From NCBI GenBank assembly GCA_965200175.1, contig OZ241345.1:3348001-3412000 (forward strand): a stretch of DNA of 64,000 nucleotides, read 5' to 3'. The notes beneath the pieces were generated by a model. The model made no database searches. It was not told the DNA's origin and saw only the letters and a list, made by a program, of their open reading frames with translations. Each line of letters begins with the position of its first letter. Within the stretch, counting starts at the first letter, position 1. A program made the translations under genes and the position numbers. The stretch comes from Azophilus sp026709365 (GTDB lineage Bacteria; Pseudomonadota; Gammaproteobacteria; Pseudomonadales; Azotimanducaceae). Of the stretch, positions 54,728 through 64,000 are shown in pieces.

Positions 54728-55014
54728 TGGCTACGCATAAGCGGCGTGAGATCGAGAACGCCTTATTGCACAAGGGATTCCGACGCAAGGAGAGCCACCA
54801 CTCCTTCTTTCACTATCACACTGAGGCTGGCGAAAAGACCCCCGTCTGGACGAAGACTTCCCACGGTCGCAGTGGCGCGGATATCGAAAAGGGACTGTTC
54901 AGGCGCATGGCACAACAGTGCGGCCTGACTGCCAAGGAGTTCAGCAACCTCGTGAATTGCCCCATGTCCCGCACCGACTACGAAGAGCGCCTACGCCAAT
55001 TGGAAAAGGTATAG
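54727..55014 (+). CDS. HicA-like protein (possible toxin)
   Basis: 95 residues from a GTG at 54727 overlapping the upstream stop. The first 45 residues look like the HicA double-stranded RNA-binding fold: HKRREIENALLHKGFRRKESHHSFFHYH, with the conserved Gly-Phe and the (S/E)H-x-F part of the family pattern GFxxxxxxGSHxxF, where the catalytic His is in HHSFF. The C-terminal part (GLFRRMAQQCGLTAKEFSNLVNCPMSRTDYEERLRQLEKV) is helical and not typical of HicA. HicA toxins cleave mRNA; here the partner would be the larger upstream protein instead of a HicB. Confidence 0.6.
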   Translation: MATHKRREIENALLHKGFRRKESHHSFFHYHTEAGEKTPVWTKTSHGRSGADIEKGLFRRMAQQCGLTAKEFSNLVNCPMSRTDYEERLRQLEKV

Positions 55015-55090
55015 CCAACCGAAGCAAGGGCGAGCGCCCTGTGGACGAATGGCTGTTAGTTGCTGGGCATTGGGCTCCCAACGCCAACTC

Positions 55091-56173
55091 TCACTCAAAC
55101 ATGATCACGTTGCGGGCCACTTCGCCGGTTTCCAGTTGGGCGAAGGCGTCGTTGACGTCCTCAAGGCGGATGCGGCTGGAGATCATGTCGTCGAGGTGCA
55201 GCTTGCCCTGTAGGTAGAAGTCCACGAACCTTGGCATGTCCACCCGGAAGCGGTTGGAGCCCATGTTCGAGCCCTGCAGCTTCTTCTCCGCCAGAAACTC
55301 CGGCCCGTGCAGCTCCACCATGGTGCCGACCGGAATCATGCCGATGATGGTGGCGGTGCCGCCGCGGCCAATCATCTTGAAGGCCTGCTGGGCGGTCACG
55401 GCAAGGCCAATGGCCTCAAAGGCGTAATGCACCCCGCCGCCGGTCAGCTCACGCACCGCCTTGACCGGATCCACGTCGCTGGCGTTGACTTGGTCGGTGG
55501 CGCCGAACTTCATCGCCAAGTCGAGCTTGGCGGGCACCCGGTCCACGGCGATGATGCGCCCGGCCCCGGCGATGGCGGCGCCGTTGATGGCGGCCAAGCC
55601 GACGCCGCCGCAGCCGATGACGGCCACTGTGGCGCCCGGCTCCACCCCGGCGGTGTGAATCACCGCGCCGACGCCGGTGGTGACGCCGCAGCCGATCAGC
55701 GCCGCTCGATCCAAGGGCATGTCCTGACGTATCTTGGCGATGGCGTGCTCATGCACCAGCATGTACTCCGCAAACGACGACAGGTTCAGGAACTGGGCCA
55801 CCGCCTCGCCGTTCTTGGCCAAGCGGGGCGCTTGGCCGGGGCCGCGCTGCAACTCCGGCTCCATGCAAAGCGACATGTGGCCGGTCAGGCAGTGCTCGCA
55901 GTGGCCGCAAAACGCCGACAGGCAGGTGATGACGTGATCGCCGGGCTTGACGTAGGTGACCATGCTGCCCACCGCCTCGACCACGCCGGCCGATTCATGG
56001 CCGAGCACCGCCGGCATCGGATGGGGATAGGAGCCGTTGTGAAAGTGCAGGTCCGAGTGGCACACCCCCGCCGCCACAGTGCGCACCAGCACCTCCCGAG
56101 GGCCCGGATCGCCATGCTGGATGTCTTCGATCTCCAGTGGCTTGTTGACTTCCCGAAGCACCGCTGCCTTCAT
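55091..56173 (-). CDS. Zinc-dependent alcohol dehydrogenase (MDR family)
   Basis: 360 residues. Catalytic zinc ligands in AAGVCHSDLHFHNG and LGHESAGVV, structural zinc tetrad in CGHCEHCLTGHMSLC near residue 90-105, and NAD-binding GCGGVGLAAINGAAIAGAGRIIAVD near 190. It is a complete class III-like or aryl/long-chain alcohol dehydrogenase that interconverts alcohols and aldehydes with NAD(P). The substrate is not predictable. It is transcribed in the same direction as the OmpW-like gene upstream. Confidence 0.93.
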   Translation of the reverse strand: MKAAVLREVNKPLEIEDIQHGDPGPREVLVRTVAAGVCHSDLHFHNGSYPHPMPAVLGHESAGVVEAVGSMVTYVKPGDHVITCLSAFCGHCEHCLTGHMSLCMEPELQRGPGQAPRLAKNGEAVAQFLNLSSFAEYMLVHEHAIAKIRQDMPLDRAALIGCGVTTGVGAVIHTAGVEPGATVAVIGCGGVGLAAINGAAIAGAGRIIAVDRVPAKLDLAMKFGATDQVNASDVDPVKAVRELTGGGVHYAFEAIGLAVTAQQAFKMIGRGGTATIIGMIPVGTMVELHGPEFLAEKKLQGSNMGSNRFRVDMPRFVDFYLQGKLHLDDMISSRIRLEDVNDAFAQLETGEVARNVIMFE

Positions 56174-56199
56174 GGGCTTACCCCCCTTTGCAAGTTGGA

Positions 56200-56910
56200 T
56201 CAGAACGAGAATCGCGCCCCTAGCGAGAGCTCTCCGACCTCCACCTCGAACTCGTCCTTGCCCAAGCCAGTGGGCGATGGGTCGGAGTAAACCGTGCCGT
56301 ACTCAATGCGCCGGTAAAGCAGGTCGAGCGCAATGCTGGGCGTGACTTGAACCGCAACGCCGACCCCATAGCTGTAGGCGACTTCATCGTTGTCCGCACC
56401 GGGAACGAGCGCGTCTCCGAAATCCGTCGAGAAGGCCAAGCTGTCCACATCGACGACCGCATACCCCACGCCAGCCTGCAGAAACGGCGAAACCCTCCCC
56501 CCGGAGTTGAAGAGATACGCGACGTTGACCATCAGGGACTGCGCGGTGACATCACCCTTAACGGTGGTCGGCAGAGTCAACGCATTGCCGCCGAACAGCG
56601 GGATGCCTGCCGGCACGTCCAAGAAGGATGAGCCGTCCACATCGGCGGTGCGGTGGGCGTACTCGACTTCCCAAAGCAGGTCGTCAAGGAACATTTCGGT
56701 GCCGACGGAAATCCCAAAGGAGGCGCTGTCCTCGGTCGCGATGTCGGCGGTGACGATGCCGACTTCGTCCTCCGTCGTCACCTTGTCGGGCATTGCATAG
56801 CCGACGAATGGGCGCACATGGAACCTGCGCTCCTCCTCAGCGCGCGATTCGACCGCAGCGCCGCCCAGCAAAAGCGCGGCCAGCCCCAGGGCCAAAGGCC
56901 GGCGCGCAAT
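56200..56910 (-). CDS. Outer-membrane beta-barrel protein, OmpW/opacity type; start unresolved
   Basis: About 236 residues. A signal-like sequence (RRPLALGLAALLLGGAAVESRA) precedes a barrel with FHVRPFVGYAMPDKV, ENSASFGISVGTEMFLDD-like strands, AYSYGVGVAVQVTPSIALDLLYRRIEYGTVYSD and the C-terminal LSLGARFSF with a terminal phenylalanine. No ATG or GTG start is present upstream in frame until the palindromic repeat at 56935. Candidate starts are ATT at 56910 or TTG at 56895; an ATG (56950) reads into another frame, so a frameshift at the 5' end is possible. The repeat may have replaced the native start region. Confidence 0.65.
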   Translation of the reverse strand: MARRPLALGLAALLLGGAAVESRAEEERRFHVRPFVGYAMPDKVTTEDEVGIVTADIATEDSASFGISVGTEMFLDDLLWEVEYAHRTADVDGSSFLDVPAGIPLFGGNALTLPTTVKGDVTAQSLMVNVAYLFNSGGRVSPFLQAGVGYAVVDVDSLAFSTDFGDALVPGADNDEVAYSYGVGVAVQVTPSIALDLLYRRIEYGTVYSDPSPTGLGKDEFEVEVGELSLGARFSF

Positions 56911-56934
56911 GGCCCGGAAGGCTGGAGGGCGCGC

Positions 56935-57310
56935 TGAAGGCGCACCGGCATGTGCGGGCTCAGAAACACATCGGAACCGGGCCCATTCAACGGGCGTGGA
57001 GTTTCGCGCCAGCGAAGCTCCAACGCACCCGCTTCGCGGGGGCGCATTCACAGGAGCGGATTGGGGGTTGAGTTGCACGAGCAGGTTCCTCCAGATCGTT
57101 TGACGGGGCCACGGACTTGTGGGGTTTGAGGCAATCCGGCTTGCCAAGGCAGCCATTGGTTGCGGGAACCTGATTTTGCATAGGTTGGGGCGCTCTGGCA
57201 AAGGTTTGTCGCACCGTCCTAACAGCAATTCAAGCGGAATCCGACCTAAGCGAGGAGCGCGGAGTTTCGCGCAAGCGAAACTCCATACGCGACCGTCAGG
57301 TCGCGCGGCT
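56935..57310 (-). repeat. Dispersed palindromic repeat, two separated copies
   Basis: Two copies in minus orientation: 56935-57050 (GTGCGGGCTCAGAAACACAT, GAGTTTCGC, then CGCACCCGCTTCGCGGG) and 57240-57310 (GCGGAGTTTCGC-n-GCGAAACTCC, then GCGACC-n-GGTCGCG). The interval between them and the 57311-57356 stretch show no gene. The first copy lies directly upstream of the OmpW-like reading frame. Confidence 0.75.
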
Positions 57311-57356
57311 GGCCATCCGCGGGATGGTTTGGCAATAATCGCTGCCCGATGTTCCC

Positions 57357-58337
57357 GTGAGCGGATTGATGACCTTGCCGCGCCAACTTCGACGCACTCC
57401 CCCACCCCGATCGGCGACCTTGGCGCGCCGTCGCCCGATGGCTCGCTTGGCGGTTGCTGGCCTGGCGCTGGCGCTAGCGTCGGGCGTTGCCGCCTACGAA
57501 TCCCCCATTCACCAGAAGCTCACCTTTTTGGCCGCCAAGCAGCTCAACCGCTGCTTGGCGGACGGCGCCATCCGGCCGGTCAACGCGCTGCAGGTGCGCA
57601 TGGTCGCGCGAGCCAACGCCCGGCAGGCGGAGACCAACGTCTTCGTGCGCATGATGCGCTGGAACTACTATGATCGCAGCGGCATCGGCGACCGCGACAT
57701 CCTATGGGTGATCGACACCCGCTTCCAAGAACACTTCGACGCGCAAGTGCGCGCGCTGGCCGCCGCCGATGACGGCGCTGAAGCCTTCCCACACCTCGGG
57801 CGCATTGTGAACTACGTGCAGGATGTCACCTCCCCCGCGCACGCAGTGCCGGTTTACACCGCCCGCTGGTGGCGGTTGAACCTCAAGGACCGCTTCGGCG
57901 GCTTTCCCATCGACGAAGACCGAGTGGCAGCCGCCGTGCGGGACAGCTGCGCCCCGGTGCTGGCCAACACCGCCGACTACGACGGCGTGCTCCAGGAAAC
58001 CGCGGCGGACACCGTGACCGCAATCAAAGCGCCGATGATCGGCTTGCCGGCCTCCTGGGAAGCCTTTTGGACGCTGAACGAGGATCCGGGCAAGTTCGGC
58101 GAATACGGCCCCGCCGGCAACAACTTCGGCCGCAACACCCGTTTTCGTTGCGGTGCGCAAAATCAGTGCGTGCTGTTGAGCGAAGATCCGCTGTACAAGG
58201 ACTTCGCCGTGCAACGGCACGTCAGCGCAGTGGTCGCCAGCATGCGGGTCATGCTCATCCTGCAGCGGGCGCGCATGGAACCGCAGGAGGCATTGGCGAA
58301 CGCCCCAACGCCAACCCCAAATCAAGCCCGCGAGTGA
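57357..58337 (+). CDS. Exported zinc phospholipase C/S1-P1 nuclease-like protein
   Basis: Up to 326 residues; GTG (57357), ATG (57369) and ATG (57438, just before the signal MARLAVAGLALALASGVAAYES) are all possible starts. The mature part begins ESPIHQKLTFLAAKQLN and contains GRIVNYVQDVTSPAHAVPVYTARWW and FQEHFDAQVRA, with the H-x-x-x-D-type arrangement of the zinc-dependent phospholipase C/P1 nuclease superfamily. Whether it hydrolyses phospholipids or nucleic acid is unknown. Likely secreted to the periplasm. It is convergent with katG; the palindromic repeats lie just upstream. Confidence 0.6.
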   Translation: MSGLMTLPRQLRRTPPPRSATLARRRPMARLAVAGLALALASGVAAYESPIHQKLTFLAAKQLNRCLADGAIRPVNALQVRMVARANARQAETNVFVRMMRWNYYDRSGIGDRDILWVIDTRFQEHFDAQVRALAAADDGAEAFPHLGRIVNYVQDVTSPAHAVPVYTARWWRLNLKDRFGGFPIDEDRVAAAVRDSCAPVLANTADYDGVLQETAADTVTAIKAPMIGLPASWEAFWTLNEDPGKFGEYGPAGNNFGRNTRFRCGAQNQCVLLSEDPLYKDFAVQRHVSAVVASMRVMLILQRARMEPQEALANAPTPTPNQARE

Positions 58338-58456
58338 AACCCAACTGAACCGCAGACCTGCATTGCGGGTTCGGGGACAGGAGCTTCGCGCCAGCGCAAA
58401 CCCAACTCCAAAACCGGCCTCCGTGCGCCGCGGCTTAGCCGGGCGGTTGTTGAACC

Positions 58457-60691
<2,235 letters not shown>

Positions 60692-60701
60692 TGCGAATCT
60701 C

Positions 60702-61046
60702 CCGGAAGTCAAAGCGAACGTCAGCGCAAGCTACCGGGAGCGGCGTCGACACGTCAAGTGCAGGCGCGCCCGCAAAGCGGGCGCGTTGGAGTTTCGCTGC
60801 GCGAAACTCGGCTGCCCCGGAAGTCAAAGCGAACATCAGCGCAAGCTACCGGGAGCGGCGTCGATACGCACAGTGCAGGCGCGCCCGCAAAGCGGGCGCG
60901 TTGGAGTTTCGCTGCGCGAAACTCGGCTGCCCCGGAAGTCAAAGCGAACATCAACGCAAGCTACCGGGAGCGGCGTCGATACGCACAGTGCAGGCGCGCC
61001 CGCAAAGCGGGCGCGTTGGAGTTTCGCTGCGCGAAACTCGGCTGCC
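60702..61046 (+). repeat. Three tandem 115-bp units of the dispersed palindromic repeat
   Basis: Units start at 60702, 60817 and 60932, each 115 bp and nearly identical (units 2 and 3 differ by one or two bases; unit 1 by a few more). Each unit holds CCGGAAGTCAAAGCGAAC, a GCGCCCGC/GCGGGCGC palindrome and a GAGTTTCGC/GCGAAACTC palindrome. A further partial end (GCGTGGGCCAAGTTCCGATATGTG) follows to 61080. Unit 1 ends 11 bp before the katG start codon. Confidence 0.95.
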
Positions 61047-61191
61047 GTTGCGTGGGCCAAGTTCCGATATGTGTTTGCGCCCGCAGAGTCTCCAAGCCCC
61101 TGTGTCTCCAAGCCCAAGGCATCATGTTAGACTTTTTTGACTTTGCCAATGCCCTCAATGGGCTTTCACCAACAACCCATGGAACCGAGTC

Positions 61192-61662
61192 ATGCGCACC
61201 TACATCATCGTCACGGCCAGTGCCCTAGTGCTAGCGGCGGTCGTCACCGAGACCCACTCCAAGCTGTTTGCGGGCGACTACTTCGCACTGCTGGCGGTCA
61301 CCTTTCTGGCCTTGGCGGTCAACGGGCTGTTCAACGCCCGCCTGGCCAACCGGAACGCCGCCACCGCGCGCGCCCACGCCAAGCCGAAGCGGCAGCCAGC
61401 CAAGCCCAAACGAGCGCCGCGCGAAACCCGCACCCGCCTGATCGACGGCGGCAAGCGGGAGGAGGGCACGATCAAGTGGTTCGACGAGACCAAGGGCTTC
61501 GGCTTCATCATCCGTGCTGACCGCAGCGAGATCTTCGTCCACAAGCGGGCCATCCGCGCCGATCGGGGAGAGCGTCCGCAACTCCATGACGGGCGCCCGG
61601 TGAGCTTCCAAGTGGGCGAAAACGAAAAAGGACTGTGCGCCGAGAACGTGACGGCGCTCTGA
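61192..61662 (+). CDS. Membrane-anchored cold-shock domain protein
   Basis: 156 residues. Two N-terminal hydrophobic segments (TYIIVTASALVLAAVVTE and YFALLAVTFLALAVNGLF) are followed by a basic linker (AKPKRQPAKPKRAPRETRTRL) and a C-terminal cold-shock domain: GTIKWFDETKGFGFIIRADRSEIFVHKRAIRADRGERPQLHDGRPVSFQVGENEKGLCAENVTAL, with RNP1 (KGFGFI) and RNP2 (EIFVHKR). The CSD would bind single-stranded RNA or DNA at the inner membrane, and the domain order is TM-CSD rather than CSD-DUF1294. It lies 19 bp upstream of argS. Confidence 0.88.
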   Translation: MRTYIIVTASALVLAAVVTETHSKLFAGDYFALLAVTFLALAVNGLFNARLANRNAATARAHAKPKRQPAKPKRAPRETRTRLIDGGKREEGTIKWFDETKGFGFIIRADRSEIFVHKRAIRADRGERPQLHDGRPVSFQVGENEKGLCAENVTAL

Positions 61663-61681
61663 CGCGCCCCGCAGTCCTGCA

Positions 61682-63394
61682 ATGGGCTCCCTGAACGTCA
61701 AGCGGCTGCTGTCCGCCCGCATTGAGGCCGCCCTCAAGGACTGCGGCGTCGAGGCGCCGGCCCTGGTCCGGATCGCCTCAAGGCCGGAGTACGGCCACTA
61801 CCAGGCCAATGGCGTGATGGCGGCGGCCAAGTCGGCGCAAGCCAAACCCCGGCAGCTCGCCGGCCAAGTGATCGACCGCTTGGACGCCGATGACCTCATC
61901 GATGCCGTGGCAGTGGCCGGCCCAGGGTTCCTGAACATCCGGCTGCGCGATCAATTCCTGGCGGACCGGCTGAATCTGGAGTCGGCGGTGATCGGCAAGG
62001 CCGACCGACCGCAGACCGTCGTGGTGGACTACTCGTGCCCCAACCTGGCCAAGGAGATGCACGTCGGACATCTGCGCAGCACCATCATCGGCGATGCGGT
62101 GGCGCGCATTCTCGAGGCGCTCGGCCATCAGGTGATTCGACAGAACCATGTGGGTGATTGGGGCACCCAGTTCGGCATGCTGCTCGCGCACTTTGGCGAC
62201 AGCGACGCGGATTCCGAGACGTTGAGCGACTTGGAGGCGTACTACCGCACGGCCAAGGCGCGGTTCGATGCACAGCCGGACTTTCAAGCCGCCAGCCGAG
62301 CCATGGTGGTTGCCCTGCAAGCCGGCGAGGCGGGCGCCCGGGCCCGCTGGCAGCGGTTCATCAAAATCTCCCTGGATCACTGCCAAACGCTCTACGACCG
62401 GCTTGGCGCGAGCCTGGGGCCCGAAGACGTCATGGCCGAAAGCGCCTACAACGACGCCTTGCCCGACGTGCTCAAGGCGCTCGGGCAACAGGGCCTGCTC
62501 ACCGAGTCCGACGGCGCGCGCTGCGTCTTCCTGCCCGAGTTCCGGCGCAAGGACGGCGGCATAACGCCCTTGATCGCGCAAAAGTCCGATGGCGCCTACC
62601 TGTACGCCACCACCGACCTGGCGGCGATTCGGCATCGTGCCCAAGCGCTCGGGGCCGACCGCGCCCTGTACTTCACCGACAGCCGCCAAGCCTTTCACTT
62701 CAAGCAGGTGTTCGCGGTGGCCCGCCAGGCCGGCTTTGCGGGCGCGGCCTTAAGCCTTGAGCACATGCCCTTCGGCGCCATGCTCGGCAAGGACGGGAAG
62801 CCGTTCAAGACCCGGGAGGGGGGCGTGATCAAGCTCACTGCCCTGCTGGACGAGGCCGAAGCCCGCGCGATGCGCCTGGTGCGCGAGAAGAACCCGCAGC
62901 TCAGCACCGAGGAGCAGGCCGAGGTGGCGCGGGCGGTGGGCATCGGCGCGGTCAAGTACGCCGACCTGTCGAAGAATCGGACCAGCGACTACCTGTTCGA
63001 CTGGGAGCAGATGCTGGCCTTTGAGGGCAACACCGCGCCCTACCTGCTGTACGCCTGCGCCCGCATCCAAAGCCTGTTCCGGCGTGGCGACGTCGATCCG
63101 GAGTCCTTGGGCGGCAAGGCCCAGCCGAGCGCCGCTGCGGAGCGTGACCTGGCCTTCGTCCTAGCCCGCTTGCAGGAAGTGGTCGAGCAGGTCGCCGAGG
63201 ACGGCTATCCGCACGCGCTGTGCGCCTACCTCCACGATCTCGCCGCCACGTTCACCCGCTTCTACGAGCAGTGCCCCATTCTAGGGGCGGAGGGAGGCGA
63301 GCGCGGCAACCGGCTGCGGTTCGCCCAGCAAACGGCCCGCACCCTGCGCAAGGGCCTAGGCCTGCTGGGCATCGCGACGGTCCCCAAGATGTAG
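61682..63394 (+). CDS. argS: Arginine-tRNA ligase
   Basis: 570 residues, complete class I enzyme. Signature motifs: HVGHLRSTIIGDAVARILEALGH in the NVGDWGTQFGMLLAHF region near residue 120-160 (the HIGH-type site), KSDGAYLYATTDLAAIRHRAQALGADRALYFTDSRQAFHFKQVF near 300, and the arginyl-tRNA synthetase C-terminal DALR-type anticodon-binding domain (YLLYACARIQSLFRRG and LPHDLAATFTRFYEQCPIL). It charges tRNA-Arg. It follows the cold-shock gene by 19 bp and may share its message. Confidence 0.96.
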   Translation: MGSLNVKRLLSARIEAALKDCGVEAPALVRIASRPEYGHYQANGVMAAAKSAQAKPRQLAGQVIDRLDADDLIDAVAVAGPGFLNIRLRDQFLADRLNLESAVIGKADRPQTVVVDYSCPNLAKEMHVGHLRSTIIGDAVARILEALGHQVIRQNHVGDWGTQFGMLLAHFGDSDADSETLSDLEAYYRTAKARFDAQPDFQAASRAMVVALQAGEAGARARWQRFIKISLDHCQTLYDRLGASLGPEDVMAESAYNDALPDVLKALGQQGLLTESDGARCVFLPEFRRKDGGITPLIAQKSDGAYLYATTDLAAIRHRAQALGADRALYFTDSRQAFHFKQVFAVARQAGFAGAALSLEHMPFGAMLGKDGKPFKTREGGVIKLTALLDEAEARAMRLVREKNPQLSTEEQAEVARAVGIGAVKYADLSKNRTSDYLFDWEQMLAFEGNTAPYLLYACARIQSLFRRGDVDPESLGGKAQPSAAAERDLAFVLARLQEVVEQVAEDGYPHALCAYLHDLAATFTRFYEQCPILGAEGGERGNRLRFAQQTARTLRKGLGLLGIATVPKM

Positions 63395-63463
63395 GCGCTC
63401 GCCAGGCGCAAAGTTGATTGACAGGGGCCGGGAGGCCGCCGACGGTCTCAAGGCGGGCCGATT

Positions 63464-64000
63464 TCAGCCTTTGGAGCGTTGCTGCCGCTCCAGCTCACGA
63501 ATGCGGGCTTCGGCCGCCCGCAGGGCGCGGCGCTGCTCGTCAATCACTTCCTGTTGCCCATCAATCAAGCCCCGTTGCTCGTCAATCACGCCCCGTTGCC
63601 CGTCAATCACGTCCCGTTGCCCGTCGATGACTTCCCGCTGCTCACCGATCTCGTCGCGTTGCTCGCCGATCACAATGTAAGGCTCCAGCCCCGACAGCAG
63701 ATACGCGCCCCGCGCCGGGTCATGGAAGCGCAGTCGATCACCCAAAAGGCGCAGGTCCAAGCCCAGAACCTCCGAACGATGGCACAGCCCCCCGTCGCGC
63801 TCCTCAAGATCGAACTCAACGTAACTGCCATCCGGCCCCAGCGCACGGCCCTTGAGGATCGGGTCCAAGTATTCGCCAGTCGGATCGTACTGCCAGTACT
63901 CCTGCACCCCAAGCCGTTCGTACAGGCGACGCTTGGGGCCCTCGTCCTCGCGCCAGGTGGTCTTCGAGGTCACCTCCAAGACCCAGTCGGGGGTCACGCC
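63464..64000 (-). CDS. Uma2-family PD-(D/E)xK-like protein with heptad-repeat tail (5' end outside window)
   Basis: The C-terminal 178 codons of a Uma2-type protein: PDWVLEVTSKTTWREDEGPKRRLYERLGVQEYWQYDPTGEYL is the conserved nuclease-like core, where E of VLEV and the following K are the presumed active-site residues. The tail consists of about seven 7-residue repeats of the type (D/G)(E/G)QR-x-x-I (63515-63670, 21 bp each) and then an Arg/Glu-rich helix ending RELERQQRSKG. The heptads probably form a coiled coil. Uma2 proteins are abundant in cyanobacteria and occur in some other bacteria; their function is unsettled. Confidence 0.8.
   Translation of the reverse strand, partial: GVTPDWVLEVTSKTTWREDEGPKRRLYERLGVQEYWQYDPTGEYLDPILKGRALGPDGSYVEFDLEERDGGLCHRSEVLGLDLRLLGDRLRFHDPARGAYLLSGLEPYIVIGEQRDEIGEQREVIDGQRDVIDGQRGVIDEQRGLIDGQQEVIDEQRRALRAAEARIRELERQQRSKG

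Noticed and set aside
60702..61046. Possible CRISPR array
   Set aside because: The units are contiguous 115-bp tandem copies with no variable spacers and no cas genes.
63515..63670. Possible CRISPR-like short repeats
   Set aside because: They are 21-bp tandem codons within a reading frame, giving a heptad peptide.

Overview
The window is a 64 kb, GC-rich chromosomal segment of what looks like a heterotrophic gammaproteobacterium. The evidence is the trpS-scpA-scpB-rluB block next to yciO and yciB, the pdxJ/TIGR04211/degQ housekeeping genes, an OmpR/EnvZ-type regulator pair, four large TonB-dependent receptors and many fatty acyl-CoA genes. No phage, plasmid, insertion sequence or CRISPR array is visible. 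The species cannot be named from the sequence.

Layout. 1-5.2 kb (minus): a truncated D-aminoacylase-type amidohydrolase, then a tightly coupled operon of VWA protein, TPR protein and DUF1329 protein. 5.3-11.7 kb: a gene relic and repeats, an acyl-CoA synthetase, an IorAB-type molybdenum oxidoreductase, and two MaoC-type hydratases. 11.8-25.5 kb: four TonB-dependent receptors with receptor relics, a BrnT toxin beside a truncated BrnA, and a small Cys-containing exported protein. 25.5-32.6 kb: acyl-CoA dehydrogenase, ClpP2-like protease, HSL-type esterase, VapBC, a MaoC pair with an enoyl-CoA hydratase, and an OmpA-type protein. 33.4-48.3 kb: EnvZ/OmpR-like pair, thiolase, UvrA, Sfp-type phosphopantetheinyl transferase, a thioredoxin-fold gene with an in-frame TGA at its active site, DUF4396, a decayed DNA methyltransferase, then rluB-scpB-scpA-trpS. 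48.4-64 kb: yciO, yciB, SH3 protein, pdxJ, cyclophilin, tRNA-Gly(CCC), DegQ, a two-gene HicA-like module, alcohol dehydrogenase, an outer-membrane barrel, a zinc-phospholipase/nuclease-like protein, exported KatG, a membrane cold-shock protein, argS and a partial Uma2-type protein.

Function. Much of the content fits uptake of polymeric or lipid substrates through TonB-dependent receptors, followed by activation and beta-oxidation (synthetase, dehydrogenase, hydratases, thiolase). Housekeeping blocks alternate with decayed or mobile patches: toxin-antitoxin genes, relics of DUF4143, DUF3800, HigA, crotonase, methyltransferase and receptors, and a dispersed palindromic repeat.

Most notable: (1) a 380-codon thioredoxin-fold gene whose only interruption is a TGA exactly at the expected first redox cysteine (SSW-TGA-GCR), a candidate selenoprotein; (2) a dispersed repeat of about 95-115 bp with two internal palindromes, found at about eight sites, tandemly tripled upstream of katG and forming the C-terminus of the phosphopantetheinyl transferase; (3) a coupled two-gene unit of an unrecognised 349-residue protein and a HicA-like protein, a possible toxin-antitoxin variant; (4) a scrambled receptor duplicate whose edge supplies the -35 box of an apparently leaderless brnT.
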